A DNA stretch of 52,229 nucleotides from Tabrizicola sp. (GCA_025458105.1 JALOTD010000064.1:1-52229), one strand, 5' to 3'; positions 9,222 to 19,846 are shown, counted from the stretch's first letter. Translations and numbers: made by a program. The notes: a model not told the origin generated them from the sequence alone.

Positions 9222-9245
9222 AAGAGCGGGCATCTGCCCGCTCTT
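9222..9245 (+). terminator. Terminator after porin copy 2
   Basis: Hairpin with 10-base arms AAGAGCGGGC and GCCCGCTCTT, a four-base loop and a trailing TTTCCTTTT. It lies just downstream of the porin stop codon and duplicates the hairpin after copy 1. Confidence 0.88.
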
Positions 9246-9294
9246 TCCTTTTCCGGTTTCCGCCTTAGGGTCACGGCGCAGGACGGAGGGTGCC

Positions 9295-9951
9295 ATGGCT
9301 TTGGTGGATATTCAGGAACGCATCCGACAGGCGGAACGGGCTGCCGATCGGCCAGAGGGGGCGGTCGCCCTGATCGCCGTATCCAAGGTGCAGCCGCCTG
9401 ATCGGGTCGAGGCGGTTCTGGCACAGGGCCACCGGATGTTTGGCGAGAACTACGTGCAAGAGGCTGCCGCGAAATGGCCAGCCTGGCGCGATCGCTTCGG
9501 TCCGCTGGAAGTGCACATGATCGGCCCGCTGCAGTCGAACAAGGCGAAACAGGCGGTGGATCTGTTCGATGCCATTCACACGCTCGACCGTCCCTCACTG
9601 GCGCAGAAGCTGGCCGGCCTGCAGCAGACCCGGGGATCTTTGCCACGGCTTTTCGTGCAGGTGAACACGGGGGAAGAACCGCAGAAGGCCGGGGTCCTGC
9701 CCGCCGACTTGCCCGCCTTCCTGCGCGACTGCCGGGCGATGGACCTGTCGCCCATCGGGCTGATGTGCATTCCGCCGGAAGGGCAGGACAGCACGCCGCA
9801 TTTCGCGATGCTGGCACGGATGGCCGCCGAGCACGGGCTGGCGGGCCTGTCGATGGGGATGAGCGGCGATTTCGAAGCGGCGATTGCCCATGGCGCAACG
9901 CATATCCGCGTGGGCAGCGCCATCTTTGGGGCGCGCAGCTACCCGGTCTGA
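9295..9951 (+). CDS. YggS-family pyridoxal-phosphate homeostasis protein
   Basis: 218-residue cytoplasmic PLP-binding protein of the YggS/PROSC family, which buffers PLP and balances amino-acid and keto-acid pools; no catalytic activity is known. A fold-type III barrel is evident from the PLP lysine K31 in LIAVSKVQP, the block GENYVQEAAAKW, the HMIGPLQSNKAK segment and the C-terminal SMGMSGDFEAAIAHGATHIRVGSAIFG, which binds the phosphate. Length and motifs are complete. Its 3' end overlaps by 13 bases with the convergent small membrane-protein gene. Confidence 0.92.
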   Translation: MALVDIQERIRQAERAADRPEGAVALIAVSKVQPPDRVEAVLAQGHRMFGENYVQEAAAKWPAWRDRFGPLEVHMIGPLQSNKAKQAVDLFDAIHTLDRPSLAQKLAGLQQTRGSLPRLFVQVNTGEEPQKAGVLPADLPAFLRDCRAMDLSPIGLMCIPPEGQDSTPHFAMLARMAAEHGLAGLSMGMSGDFEAAIAHGATHIRVGSAIFGARSYPV

Positions 9952-10226
9952 GGCAGACAGCCGGTCAGTCCTGCAGGCAACACCAACGGCGCACCCGCCG
10001 CGTAAAGCGCCGCCACCAGCCCCTTATCCCCCTGCAAGGTCACGCTGACCGGACCGGCACTGACCACGGCCACCCCGTCCGGAAGGCTGCGCAGAAACCC
10101 GTCCGGCGGGAACATCACCAAGGCGGCGGGGGCCTCCCCACCCAGCCGCATCACCAGCGCCAGAACGCCGATCCAGCCCACCGCGACCAGCGGAACGGCA
10201 ACAAGCCAGCGCCAGTCAATAGTCAT
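9939..10226 (-). CDS. Small single-pass membrane protein of unknown function
   Basis: 95 residues, starting MTIDWRWLVAVPLVAVGWIGVLALVMRLGG, which is one strong membrane helix. A periplasmic-type domain of about 60 residues follows, ending LVLPAGLTGCLPQTG. It is the last gene of a four-gene minus-strand operon; its start overlaps the 3' end of the preceding 344-residue gene by 11 bases, indicating translational coupling. The domain is not recognised. A longer ORF upstream in the same frame is only the shadow of the preceding gene. Confidence 0.65.
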   Translation of the reverse strand: MTIDWRWLVAVPLVAVGWIGVLALVMRLGGEAPAALVMFPPDGFLRSLPDGVAVVSAGPVSVTLQGDKGLVAALYAAGAPLVLPAGLTGCLPQTG

Positions 10227-11250
10227 GGATATGCTCCAGCGCGCCATCCGGCAGCGCCCGCAGGGCCGCCGAAAGGCCGCTGACCGCGACCAGCATGAGG
10301 TGCCGGTAACCGGGGTTTCCCTGCCGTGCAAAGGAATGCACCGCCCCCTCGGCGGTCGCATTGTCGCTGACCACCGTGAAGAGGACATCGTCGTTCCCCG
10401 CGATCTCGACGAACTCGCCCCCTGCCGCCGCCACTTGCCCGGCCAGCCGGGTAAAGGCCCGATAGCGCGGCGCCTCGATCACCACGCCTTGCGGAAGGGT
10501 CTCGATCACCTGCACCTCCGGCAGGGCTGCAAGTGCCGCCGGGTCAATCCCCGTCACCACGGCCCGCAGGCGCAGCTGATCCGCCCCCACTGCCGCGACT
10601 GCCGCCTCGATCACCTTGGCATAGGCAGCTTTCGCCCGGTATTCCAGACCCAGCGCAAACCGCCTCTCCCGGTCGCGCAAGGCGCTGGTCGCCGCTGCAT
10701 TCAGCTCGGCGGCGTCGCGGGTAAAGTCCCATTTGTACCAGGGCGTCTGCTGCAGGAAGACCGCATAATCCGCCGCCTGCCGGGCGGAACGGTCATCCAG
10801 AGGTGCGCGGGTGCCGCTGAAGAGCCGCCCAATGGTTTCCTCATACGCCGCCTTCAGCAACAGCTCTGCCGTGAAGCTGACCCCGATGGTGTAAACCATC
10901 TGCTTCGTCTCCCACGGGAAACCGCCATGCGGCCCCGAGGCCTGCGACAAGGCACAGGTCGAGGACCAGAAGCCACCAATCGCCGACAGGAAGCCATAGT
11001 CGTGCGGTGCGCCGGTGCGGATCACCTCGGCATAATCGGCATAGGCGTGGACGATGTGCCATTCCGGGTAAGTCAGCAGCGTCCGCCCCTCGGCCCGCTG
11101 CCAGTCGGCCCCGACCAGCGGATCATGCGCGATCAGCGCGCCTTCTGGGCGGCACATCGTCTCGATGTAGGCCACCGGGGACAAGAGACCCAGGACCAAC
11201 ACCACCACCAGCAGGATCAGCCGCTTGAAAAGGCGGAACAGAAACCTCAC
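10216..11250 (-). CDS. Unknown membrane-anchored protein (344 aa) in FAD-oxidase operon
   Basis: GTG start at 11250, overlapping the TGA of the upstream gene (GTGA). The N-terminus is a basic stretch and one helix (VRFLFRLFKRLILLVVVLVLGLLSPVAYIETMC); the rest is probably periplasmic. Noticeable features are TLLTYPEWHIVHAYADYAEVIRTGAPHDY, a tryptophan/tyrosine-rich segment (TPWYKWDF), and conserved-looking His/Tyr/Asp residues. I recognise no Pfam family. It lies between a four-helix membrane protein and a small single-pass protein, all downstream of a Tat-exported FAD oxidase. This suggests one envelope-associated redox or lipid-related function, but that is inference. Confidence 0.65.
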   Translation of the reverse strand: MRFLFRLFKRLILLVVVLVLGLLSPVAYIETMCRPEGALIAHDPLVGADWQRAEGRTLLTYPEWHIVHAYADYAEVIRTGAPHDYGFLSAIGGFWSSTCALSQASGPHGGFPWETKQMVYTIGVSFTAELLLKAAYEETIGRLFSGTRAPLDDRSARQAADYAVFLQQTPWYKWDFTRDAAELNAAATSALRDRERRFALGLEYRAKAAYAKVIEAAVAAVGADQLRLRAVVTGIDPAALAALPEVQVIETLPQGVVIEAPRYRAFTRLAGQVAAAGGEFVEIAGNDDVLFTVVSDNATAEGAVHSFARQGNPGYRHLMLVAVSGLSAALRALPDGALEHIHDY

Positions 11251-11645
11251 CGCTTGAACCCCACGGCCAGCGCCACCCCGCCCAGGATCAGGTGCGGCAG
11301 AGACGACAGGATCTTCAGCGTCACCGGAATGTCCAGCCACCCCCAGGTGAAGATGCCAAGGTCCAGAAAGCCCGAGCCGGCAAAGCAGCCCAGAAGCCCG
11401 TCCAGGAAGTACAGCGTGCCGAACAGGATCAGGAACATCCGGGAAGCCCGGGCCGAGATGAGCGCCGCCGCCAGCGCCCATAGCGCCGAGGCGAGGTGCA
11501 GCGCGTCGTCATAGACGTCGAGGGCAAAGATGCCGAACGTCCGCCCCTCGGCATCCACCAGCCCTGGGATCGGCAGATAGTTAAGACTGGCGACCAAGGC
11601 CAGGATCACGGCATAGCCGAATGCTACTTTGCGGTGCAGGGTCAT
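11247..11645 (-). CDS. Four-helix integral membrane protein of unknown function
   Basis: 132 residues from MTLHRKVAFGYAVILALVASLNYLPIPG. Four hydrophobic helices are visible: residues 9-24, around 48-65 (ALHLASALWALAAALI), 70-90 (FLILFGTLYFLDGLLGC) and 110-130. The block DVYDDALHLASALWALAAA resembles small DUF4383-like membrane proteins. Its start is one base after the stop of the FAD-linked oxidase gene, and its stop overlaps the next start by four bases, so the three genes are translated together. Topology only can be supported; the role is unknown. Confidence 0.65.
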   Translation of the reverse strand: MTLHRKVAFGYAVILALVASLNYLPIPGLVDAEGRTFGIFALDVYDDALHLASALWALAAALISARASRMFLILFGTLYFLDGLLGCFAGSGFLDLGIFTWGWLDIPVTLKILSSLPHLILGGVALAVGFKR

Positions 11646-11646
11646 C

Positions 11647-13116
11647 TCAGGCCTCCGCCATGTATTTGTCCCACAGGGCATTTCTGAACCGCAGGCCGGG
11701 ATCAACCTGCCGTTTCAGCGCCACGAACTCGGCCGACCGGGCATAACAGCTGCGGAACTGATCCACCGTGGCATGCGGCCGGTAGGGCAGGTAGTAGCTG
11801 CCGCCGATGGCCAGCACGGCCTCGATCATCTCTGCCGTCATGCGGGCCATGTCCGCCTCGGCCCGGGCGGTCATCTCCTGGCTGAAGAGAAGGACCGAGG
11901 CGATGCGCGGCCCGTCCGGTGCGTAAGAGAGGATCGCATCGGGGTCGCGTTCCACCCAGCGCAGAGTGATGTTCAAAAGCTCTTGATAGCTGCCGGGAAT
12001 GATTTCGCGCGCGGCGGTCAGGAAGTCGTTGAAGCGGTCGGGGCTGACGAAGTATTCGTGCAGGATGTCAGTCCGCGTCGGGTCGCGGTCGTCCAGCGTG
12101 ATGACCGGTTCGTTCATCAAGGACGACCGGCTGGTCGCCCCCGCCAGCGCAGCACCAATCCCGGTCTCGATCCCCCAACGCCGCCGTTTGACCCACTCGT
12201 TCCCCGGCTGCGCCCGAAAGATCGCGCGTGAGGCCTTGGACAGAAAACCCGACCCAGTTGCCGGGGGAATGTCGCCTTCGATCGGCCGGTAGGTCACCAG
12301 CATTGCGTCGTCAAAGAACCCCTCGCGGTCGATGTTCAGCCGACCATAGGCCATGGGAACGGACCCATCAGCGATGGCCTGGAAGGCGGCGGCGAAATCG
12401 GTGGCGGGCATGGTCTGGAAGGTGGGTTCCAATAGCTGGTTCGGAACGGCCTCCACCTCCAGGTCAAGGATCAGCCCGATCAGCCCGTACCCGCCCATCG
12501 CGGCGCGGAAAAGATCGGCGTTCTCGGTGCGCGACGCCGTCACCAGACTGCCGTCCGCCAGCAGCATCTGTACCGACCGCACGGTGGATCCCATTGGTCC
12601 GTAAGGCATCGGCCAGCCATGCGCGCCTACCGAAAACGTCGAGGCCACGCCGAAATCGCTGTTTGATTGCATGACCTTGGGCGACAGCCCCAGGGGATCC
12701 AGCGCCGTGATGACCTGATGCCAGCGCGTGCCCGCCTGCACGCGGTAGACCTCGCCCTCGGCTTCGACAAAGGGCGCGTCCAGCGTGATCGCGTGTCCAT
12801 CGCGCGGGATGGCCTGCCCGCCCATCGTATGCCGGGCGGCGGCGAGGTTGACCGGACGACCCGCCGCATCGGCCTCGCGCAGTTCGGCCCGCAGCGCGGC
12901 AACCAGAGCATCGCCCGGTGGCTCATTGACCACGATATGCTTGAAGATCGGCGTTTCCGACAAAAGCGAGGCGTCGTTCAGCGTGGTCTCGCCCCCGACA
13001 GGCGCGATGACCGCCACCCCGTCCAGCGAGGGGTTCGCGGCCCCCATCCACCGGCTGCCCGCCACGCCAACTGCCGCCCCAGCGCCGAACAGGGCCGCCC
13101 GTCTTGTCAGCGCCAT
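11647..13116 (-). CDS. Tat-exported FAD-linked oxidase (aldonolactone-oxidase/VAO-like)
   Basis: 489 residues. The N-terminus MALTRRAALFGAGAAVGVAGSRW is a twin-arginine signal, implying export of the folded flavoprotein. The PCMH-type FAD-binding half includes AAARHTMGGQAIPRDGHAITLD, VQAGTRWHQVITALDPLGLSP and SNSDFGVASTFSVGAHGW, the pattern of D-arabinono-1,4-lactone oxidase and related enzymes. The C-terminal half ends FRNALWDKYM, similar to the FRNxLWxKY endings of that family. The substrate is unknown. It is the first gene of a tight four-gene minus-strand operon of membrane proteins. I see no covalent-FAD cysteine; a histidine (H in AARHT) is a possible attachment site. Confidence 0.8.
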   Translation of the reverse strand: MALTRRAALFGAGAAVGVAGSRWMGAANPSLDGVAVIAPVGGETTLNDASLLSETPIFKHIVVNEPPGDALVAALRAELREADAAGRPVNLAAARHTMGGQAIPRDGHAITLDAPFVEAEGEVYRVQAGTRWHQVITALDPLGLSPKVMQSNSDFGVASTFSVGAHGWPMPYGPMGSTVRSVQMLLADGSLVTASRTENADLFRAAMGGYGLIGLILDLEVEAVPNQLLEPTFQTMPATDFAAAFQAIADGSVPMAYGRLNIDREGFFDDAMLVTYRPIEGDIPPATGSGFLSKASRAIFRAQPGNEWVKRRRWGIETGIGAALAGATSRSSLMNEPVITLDDRDPTRTDILHEYFVSPDRFNDFLTAAREIIPGSYQELLNITLRWVERDPDAILSYAPDGPRIASVLLFSQEMTARAEADMARMTAEMIEAVLAIGGSYYLPYRPHATVDQFRSCYARSAEFVALKRQVDPGLRFRNALWDKYMAEA

Positions 13117-13184
13117 GCGCCACCTTTTCCTTGTCCCGCACCCAGCTTGTCGCAGGTTGGCGGCGCGGTCCAGTCAGCAATTCC

Positions 13185-15065
<1,881 letters not shown>

Positions 15066-15124
15066 ATCGGTCCTCCCTTTGGCGGGCGAGACTAGGCAAT
15101 CCAAAGCGGTTTGGAAAGAGGGTT

Positions 15125-15168
15125 TTGCCCCTCACCCCCGGCCCCTCTCCCCAAGTGGGAGAGGGGAG
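15125..15168. repeat. Single palindromic (REP-like) unit
   Basis: A GC-rich hairpin with arms CCCCTCTCCC and GGGAGAGGGG, preceded by CCCTCACCCC, lies between the amylosucrase and L,D-transpeptidase genes. It is the same family as the doublet at 3594-3716. Confidence 0.7.
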
Positions 15169-15183
15169 GGCCTGGTGGCACGG

Positions 15184-15687
15184 TCAGTCCCGGACGATGA
15201 GCCGGGTCTGATAGGTGATGCGGGGGGCGATCCAGTGCAAAGCTGCGCGGGGCAGGGCGACACAGCCCGCCGTGGGGGCACCGGGCCTCCGCCACTGGTG
15301 GAGGAAGATGGCCGATCCCCGGCCCGGTTCCGCATGGGGCCAGTTCCAATTGGTCAGAAGGATCAGGTCATACATCGGATCGGCCCGACGCAAGCGCTCG
15401 TGGCTGAAACCGTGCGGGGCGCGGACCATCAGGTTGTAGTCCGGATCGCGCGGGTCATCCGACCAGAGGTCGCAGGGGCCAATGGGCAGCGCCCAGTCCG
15501 CGGGCCGGGCCAGCCGGTCGGGGCGGTAGAGCATGCCCACCAGTCGATGGTCCCCCGCCGGAGTGGCCCCGTCACCCTCACGCTTGGCCTTCGCGGCGAC
15601 GATCCCTCCCCGCCCGACCGTGCAGGGAAAGCGGCGGCCCAGGAAGCGCAGGCCCGTGGGTGTCACGACCAGGTCTTCCGGCGTCAC
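15184..15687 (-). CDS. L,D-transpeptidase (YkuD) family protein
   Basis: 167 residues from a GTG start whose GTGA overlaps the stop of ribA, so it is translated with ribA. A YkuD catalytic domain is shown by [18 protein letters not shown] (H130 to C142), the His...SxGC-like active site of L,D-transpeptidases, with the usual serine replaced by threonine-alanine (TAGC). There is no signal peptide or membrane helix. The tract [20 protein letters not shown] resembles the short single-domain members common in rhodobacteria. These enzymes make 3-3 crosslinks in peptidoglycan or anchor proteins to it. Lack of an export signal leaves the location open. Confidence 0.82.
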   Translation of the reverse strand: MTPEDLVVTPTGLRFLGRRFPCTVGRGGIVAAKAKREGDGATPAGDHRLVGMLYRPDRLARPADWALPIGPCDLWSDDPRDPDYNLMVRAPHGFSHERLRRADPMYDLILLTNWNWPHAEPGRGSAIFLHQWRRPGAPTAGCVALPRAALHWIAPRITYQTRLIVRD

Positions 15688-16772
15688 AGCAAGTGCCCCG
15701 ATTTCGCGGCCTTGGTGGCCAGATAGGCGCGGTTCTGGTCGGTCAACCCGACCCTCAGCGGCACCCGCTCAACGACTTGCAGCCCGCAGGATTCCATCAT
15801 GGCAAGCTTCCTGGGATTGTTCGTCAAGAGCCGCACGCTGGAAAACCCGAGCTTGCGCAGGATATCCGCGCCGATCCGGAAATCGCGTTCGTCATCCTCG
15901 AACCCCAGGCGGTGGTTGGCCTCGACCGTGTCAAACCCCTGGTCCTGCAAGGAATAGGCCCGCATTTTGTTCGCCAGCCCGATCCCCCGGCCTTCCTGGT
16001 TGAGGTAAAGGAGGACGCCCGCCCCTTCCTCGCCCATCTGGGCCAGTGCGGCGCGCAGCTGGGGACCGCAGTCGCATTTCAGCGACCCGAGTACATCGCC
16101 GGTGAAGCAGGCCGAATGCAGCCGCGCTAGCACGGGCTGGGACCGGTCGGGCTTGCCGATCTCGATGGCGTAATGTTCCTCGCCCCCATCCTCGGGGCGG
16201 AAGATGTGGACGCGGCCTGCTTCACTGGCGACCAGCGGAACGCGGGCGGCCACCACTTCGGCCAAGGGGGGCAGGGCGGCCAAGGCGGGGGCGATCTCAT
16301 CCAGCGCCAGAAGCGTCAGGCCGTGCTGCGCCGCCACCTCCAGCGCAGGGCCGACCGGAACGACCAATGCGGCGGGCAACAGGTGCGCCGCCTTGGCCAG
16401 TGCCAGGGCCGCACGGTGCAGGTCAGCCGCGCCGTCGCGGGCCGAGGTCAGCGGCCCCTTCATCGGGACCCGCAGGTCATCGGCCGGGTCCGCCACCGCG
16501 CGCAGCCACGCCAGCCCCGCATCGGCCGGCGGCACGATCCGCGCCAGATCGCCGTCATAGGCCCGCGCTTTCAGGGTCGTGGCCCGCCGTGCCGTGATCG
16601 CCAGAACCGGCGCGCCAAAGGTCCGCAGATCCGCCAGCCGGTCCGCATCCAGCGCCTCGACAGCGGCGATCAGCACCGCACCGCCTGCGCCCGACAGCAC
16701 CACCGGCACGCCCATGCGCAGATCACCCTTCGCGCGGGTCAGACGTTCGGCAATGGACAGGGTCAGGCTCAT
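15684..16772 (-). CDS. ribA: GTP cyclohydrolase II with divergent N-terminal domain
   Basis: First step of riboflavin synthesis, opening the imidazole ring of GTP. The C-terminal half has the zinc site C222...C233-x-C235 ([16 protein letters not shown]), the catalytic segment [24 protein letters not shown] and the TNNPRKL loop. The N-terminal 180 residues occupy the place of the DHBP synthase domain in RibBA, but I cannot see its catalytic motifs, so the domain is probably degenerate. The start at 16772 follows a long ORF extension that has no support. A GTGA overlap couples it to the L,D-transpeptidase. It is divergent from the response regulator, with about 137 bases between. Confidence 0.92.
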   Translation of the reverse strand: MSLTLSIAERLTRAKGDLRMGVPVVLSGAGGAVLIAAVEALDADRLADLRTFGAPVLAITARRATTLKARAYDGDLARIVPPADAGLAWLRAVADPADDLRVPMKGPLTSARDGAADLHRAALALAKAAHLLPAALVVPVGPALEVAAQHGLTLLALDEIAPALAALPPLAEVVAARVPLVASEAGRVHIFRPEDGGEEHYAIEIGKPDRSQPVLARLHSACFTGDVLGSLKCDCGPQLRAALAQMGEEGAGVLLYLNQEGRGIGLANKMRAYSLQDQGFDTVEANHRLGFEDDERDFRIGADILRKLGFSSVRLLTNNPRKLAMMESCGLQVVERVPLRVGLTDQNRAYLATKAAKSGHLL

Positions 16773-16909
16773 GCCCCCGTCATAGCCCCCGGATGACGAA
16801 ATTGAAACATTCCCCAGCCCAGCGACACGACCGCGTGAGGAAAACGTTGCAAACCTTGCAGGGTTCGTGATCGCGGCGCATCTCCGCGGAAACGGCAAAG
16901 GAGGCAGAC

Positions 16910-17596
16910 ATGGCCCAATTGCGGAAGATCCTGCTGGTCGACGACGATGACGACCTGCGCGAGGCGCTGAGCGAGCAGCTGGTGATGACCGAAGACTTCG
17001 ACGTGTTCGAAGCCGGCACCGGCGCCGACGGGATGGAGAAGGTCAAGGCCGGTCTCTTCGATCTGGTCATCCTGGACGTGGGCCTGCCCGACACTGACGG
17101 GCGTGAGCTGTGCCGCCGCATGCGCAAGCAGGGCGTGAAATGCCCGATCCTGATGCTGACCGGCCACGACACCGACAGCGACACGATCCTGGGGCTGGAC
17201 GCCGGCGCGAACGACTATGTGACCAAGCCCTTCAAGTTCCCGGTCCTTCTGGCCCGCATCCGGGCGCAGTTGCGCACCCATGAACAATCGGAAGACGCGA
17301 TCTTCCAGATGGGCCCCTACACCTTTAAGCCTGCCCAGAAGATGCTGGTGGACGAAAAGGAAAAGAAGATCCGCCTGACAGAGAAAGAGACCAACATCCT
17401 GAAGTACCTCTACCGCGCGCAATCGGGCGTGGTGGCGCGGGATGTCCTTCTGCACGAAGTCTGGGGCTACAACGCCGGGGTTACCACCCACACGCTGGAA
17501 ACGCACATCTATCGCCTGCGCCAGAAGATCGAGCCCGACCCCTCGAACGCACGCATTCTTGTGACCGAAAGCGGCGGCTACCGTTTGGTCGCCTAA
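16910..17596 (+). CDS. OmpR-family response regulator, CenR-like
   Basis: 228 residues: a receiver domain with acidic pocket VDDDDD (residues 10-15), phosphorylated aspartate D56 in [14 protein letters not shown] and lysine in VTKPFKFP, followed by a winged-helix DNA-binding domain ([49 protein letters not shown]). The start at 16910 has AAAGGAGG upstream. It stands alone without a histidine kinase, as does the essential envelope regulator CenR of Rhodobacter and Caulobacter, which this sequence resembles by memory; the exact assignment needs a database comparison. Two homologous small-RNA-like units follow directly, and the first begins only six bases after the stop codon. Confidence 0.9.
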   Translation: MAQLRKILLVDDDDDLREALSEQLVMTEDFDVFEAGTGADGMEKVKAGLFDLVILDVGLPDTDGRELCRRMRKQGVKCPILMLTGHDTDSDTILGLDAGANDYVTKPFKFPVLLARIRAQLRTHEQSEDAIFQMGPYTFKPAQKMLVDEKEKKIRLTEKETNILKYLYRAQSGVVARDVLLHEVWGYNAGVTTHTLETHIYRLRQKIEPDPSNARILVTESGGYRLVA

Positions 17597-17601
17597 CGAA
17601 T

Positions 17602-17683
17602 CCCCTGGTCGCGTCGGGGCATGACGCGGCATCCTCCCTGTTGGACTGGCCCGGCTGCCGCATGGCACGCCGGGCCGCTTTTT
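17602..17683 (+). ncRNA. Candidate small RNA A (3' of the cenR-like gene), tandem homologue 1
   Basis: A unit of about 82 bases: a 5' hairpin (CCCC ... GGGG, 17602-17619), a conserved linker GCGGCATCCTCCCTGTTGG (17626-17644), then a Rho-independent terminator with 12 base pairs (outer arms GGCCCGGC / GCCGGGCC, inner arms TGCC / GGCA) and a T-run at 17679-17683. The first 45 bases are almost identical to unit B. CCTCCC in the linker could pair with Shine-Dalgarno sequences. It may be processed from the cenR-like 3' UTR or have its own promoter inside the coding end. That it is an sRNA is inferred from duplication and structure. Confidence 0.6.
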
Positions 17684-17850
17684 GCGCCAATTGTGGCCCT
17701 GCAGTGTTCGTATCGGGCGACTTTGGCTGTGGCGCAGTCGCCATTCAGGTGCGTCTGCCTTGCAACAGCCCTGAAATCTTGCGCCTTAGGGCTTATTGTT
17801 GCCGGATTCGCTTGCTACCTTTTCAACATGCACAGGTTGTGCAGCAAGTT

Positions 17851-17926
17851 CCCCTGGTCGCGTCGGGGTTATGGCGCGGCATCCTCCCTGTTGGACCTGG
17901 CCGGGCTTCTTGCCCGGCCTTTTTTT
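17851..17926 (+). ncRNA. Candidate small RNA B, tandem homologue 2
   Basis: A unit of about 76 bases with the same 5' hairpin (17851-17868) and the same linker GCGGCATCCTCCCTGTTGG as unit A. It ends in a strong terminator: arms GGCCGGGC / GCCCGGCC, loop TTCTT, then seven T (17920-17926). The 3' terminator differs in sequence from that of unit A while the 5' half is conserved, as expected for paralogous trans-acting RNAs that share a seed. About 167 bases separate the units, enough for a promoter. The T-run abuts the first codons of the following hydrolase. Confidence 0.65.
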
Positions 17927-18872
17927 GATCGTCATTCTTCTCAGCCTGGCGCTTGTCCTCCTCTTGGGGCTGCGGATGACAGCAGCCATACGCGAGGTCG
18001 GGCTTCTGGCGCAGGACCCTCCGGAAGAAGGCCGGATCGTCGAGACTGACCTCGGCCCGATTTACATCGAAGAGCTTGGGCCGGAAACCGGACCTGCGAT
18101 CTTGCTGTTTCACGGCTCGGTCGGCTGGTCGCGGATGTGGCGCCCGACGCAAGAGGCGCTGGCCGCCAAGGGGTACCGCGCCATTGCTTTCGACATGCCG
18201 CCGATGGGCTGGTCGTTCCGGGATCCGGCGGGCGACTACAGCCGTGCCACCCAGGCGCGACGCACATTGGCGCTGATCAAGGCGCTACGCATCCGCCCGG
18301 TCCTGGTCGCGCATTCCTTCGGGGCGGGACCAGCGGCAGAGGCCGCGATGCAGGCCCCCGCCTCGGTCGCGGGGCTGGTCGTCGTCTCTGGGGCCATCGG
18401 TCTTGGTCGCGACGGCACCGACCAGGCGCCGCCTTGGCCGCTTGGCTATCCGTTCATGCGCGAACTCGCTGTCTCTGCGACCATCACCAACCCGCCGATG
18501 ATGGGCACTCTTCTCCGCCAGTTCCTGCACCGGCAGGATGCGGCAACGCCTGAGATCATCGCCATGCTCAATCGCCCCGGCCGCCGCGCCGGCACGACCT
18601 CGGCCATTGCCGCCTGGGTGCCGAGCCTCCTGGTCCCACCCGCAGGCGCACTGTCCACGACGCCCGAAGCCTGGCAGACGCTTGATCTGCCACTGGCCTT
18701 CCTCTGGGGCGACCGCGACACTGCCACGCCACTGGCGCAAGGTCAGGCCCTGGCCGACCTGACGGGCGCGCCGCTTTCCATCCTGACTGAGGTCGGCCAT
18801 ATTCCCCAAATCGAAGCGCCCGCCGAGTTTCAGGCCGCTCTCATCGCCCTTCTTGCCGACCTGCAGACCTGA
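17925..18872 (+). CDS. Alpha/beta-hydrolase with N-terminal membrane anchor
   Basis: About 315 residues if begun at TTG 17925; the start is uncertain. A hydrophobic helix (IVILLSLALVLLLGL) precedes the hydrolase core. The core shows the oxyanion segment LLFHGSVGWSRMW, nucleophile elbow VAHSFGAG (serine in the GxSxG-like HSFGA), catalytic Asp region LWGDRDTATP and histidine in TEVGHIPQIEAP. The fold is complete and resembles membrane-anchored carboxylesterases. The helix coding begins directly on the T-run of sRNA unit B with no ribosome binding site. ATG 17976 would drop the helix; alternatively a few bases of promoter and first codons have been lost here. Its stop is six bases before xth. 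Confidence 0.75.
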   Translation: MIVILLSLALVLLLGLRMTAAIREVGLLAQDPPEEGRIVETDLGPIYIEELGPETGPAILLFHGSVGWSRMWRPTQEALAAKGYRAIAFDMPPMGWSFRDPAGDYSRATQARRTLALIKALRIRPVLVAHSFGAGPAAEAAMQAPASVAGLVVVSGAIGLGRDGTDQAPPWPLGYPFMRELAVSATITNPPMMGTLLRQFLHRQDAATPEIIAMLNRPGRRAGTTSAIAAWVPSLLVPPAGALSTTPEAWQTLDLPLAFLWGDRDTATPLAQGQALADLTGAPLSILTEVGHIPQIEAPAEFQAALIALLADLQT

Positions 18873-18878
18873 GGCCCC

Positions 18879-19667
18879 ATGCCCTTTACCCTTGCCACCT
18901 GGAACATCAACTCGGTCCGCCTGCGCGAGGCGCTGGTCTCGCGGCTTCTGACCGAAGAGGCGCCGGATATCCTCTGTCTGCAAGAGTGTAAGTGCCCGGT
19001 CGAGCTGATCCCGCTCGATGGCTTCCGGGCGCTGGGCTATACCCATGTCGTCGCGCGGGGGCAGAAGGGCTACAACGGCGTTGCCATCCTGTCCAAGCTG
19101 CCGATCGAAGACGTGGGCGGCCATGACTTCGCGACGCTTGGCCATGCCCGGCATGTCGCAGCAAAACTGGAAAACGGCGTCACCATCCACAATTTCTACG
19201 TGCCCGCCGGTGGCGACATCCCGGACCGCGCGCAGAACATCAAGTTCGGCCAGAAGCTCGACTTCCTGACCCACATGCGCGACCACTTCCGCGCCGACCG
19301 CCCGCACAAGGCGATCCTGGTGGGCGACCTGAACATCGCCCCGCGCGAGGATGACGTCTGGGACCACAAGGCCCTTCTGAAGATCGTCAGCCATACGCCC
19401 ATCGAGGTCCAGCACTTGACTGACACGATGGATTCCGGCCGCTGGCAGGACATCACCCGCCAGGACATTCCGCAGGGTCGGCTCTACAGCTGGTGGAGCT
19501 ACCGCAGCCCCGACTGGGACGGTGCCGACAAGGGCCGCAGGCTTGACCATATCTGGGCCACTCCCGACATCTCCGGCGCCGCCCATGGCAGCCGCATCCT
19601 GCGCCCGGTGCGCGGGTGGGAGGGGCCGTCCGACCACGTCCCGGTCTTCGCGACATTCGATCTCTGA
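18879..19667 (+). CDS. xth: Exodeoxyribonuclease III
   Basis: 262 residues of the Xth/APE1 family, which incises abasic sites and trims 3' ends in base-excision repair. Motifs are complete: LATWNINSVR at the N-terminus, LQECK with the metal-binding glutamate, HNFYVPAGGD, the GDLNIAP block, WWSYR, and the C-terminal GRRLDHIWATP and GPSDHVPV with the catalytic histidine. It lies six bases after the alpha/beta hydrolase, so the two are probably cotranscribed. No anomaly was seen. Confidence 0.95.
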   Translation: MPFTLATWNINSVRLREALVSRLLTEEAPDILCLQECKCPVELIPLDGFRALGYTHVVARGQKGYNGVAILSKLPIEDVGGHDFATLGHARHVAAKLENGVTIHNFYVPAGGDIPDRAQNIKFGQKLDFLTHMRDHFRADRPHKAILVGDLNIAPREDDVWDHKALLKIVSHTPIEVQHLTDTMDSGRWQDITRQDIPQGRLYSWWSYRSPDWDGADKGRRLDHIWATPDISGAAHGSRILRPVRGWEGPSDHVPVFATFDL

Positions 19668-19846
19668 TCGCCGCCGTTGCGCCGGCCTGCACGGCTGGCT
19701 AAGGTGCCGCAAGGGTCAGCAGTTCACCCAGGCGTCACCGGCCCGTCAGGGCAGCTAAACCTGCGCATCACCGATCGTCCGCATCCCCATGCCCGATCGC
19801 CAAGCCGGTGACCCGCGATGTCCGAAGGGCATGACGGAGGATGATG

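Noticed and set aside
17641..17928. Open frame over the tandem sRNA region as a small protein gene
   Set aside because: No ribosome binding site; the conserved features are hairpins, a linker and terminators rather than codons.
18285..19712. Minus-strand open frame opposite the hydrolase and xth (475 codons)
   Set aside because: Shadow of two recognised genes; composition is typical of reverse-strand translation.
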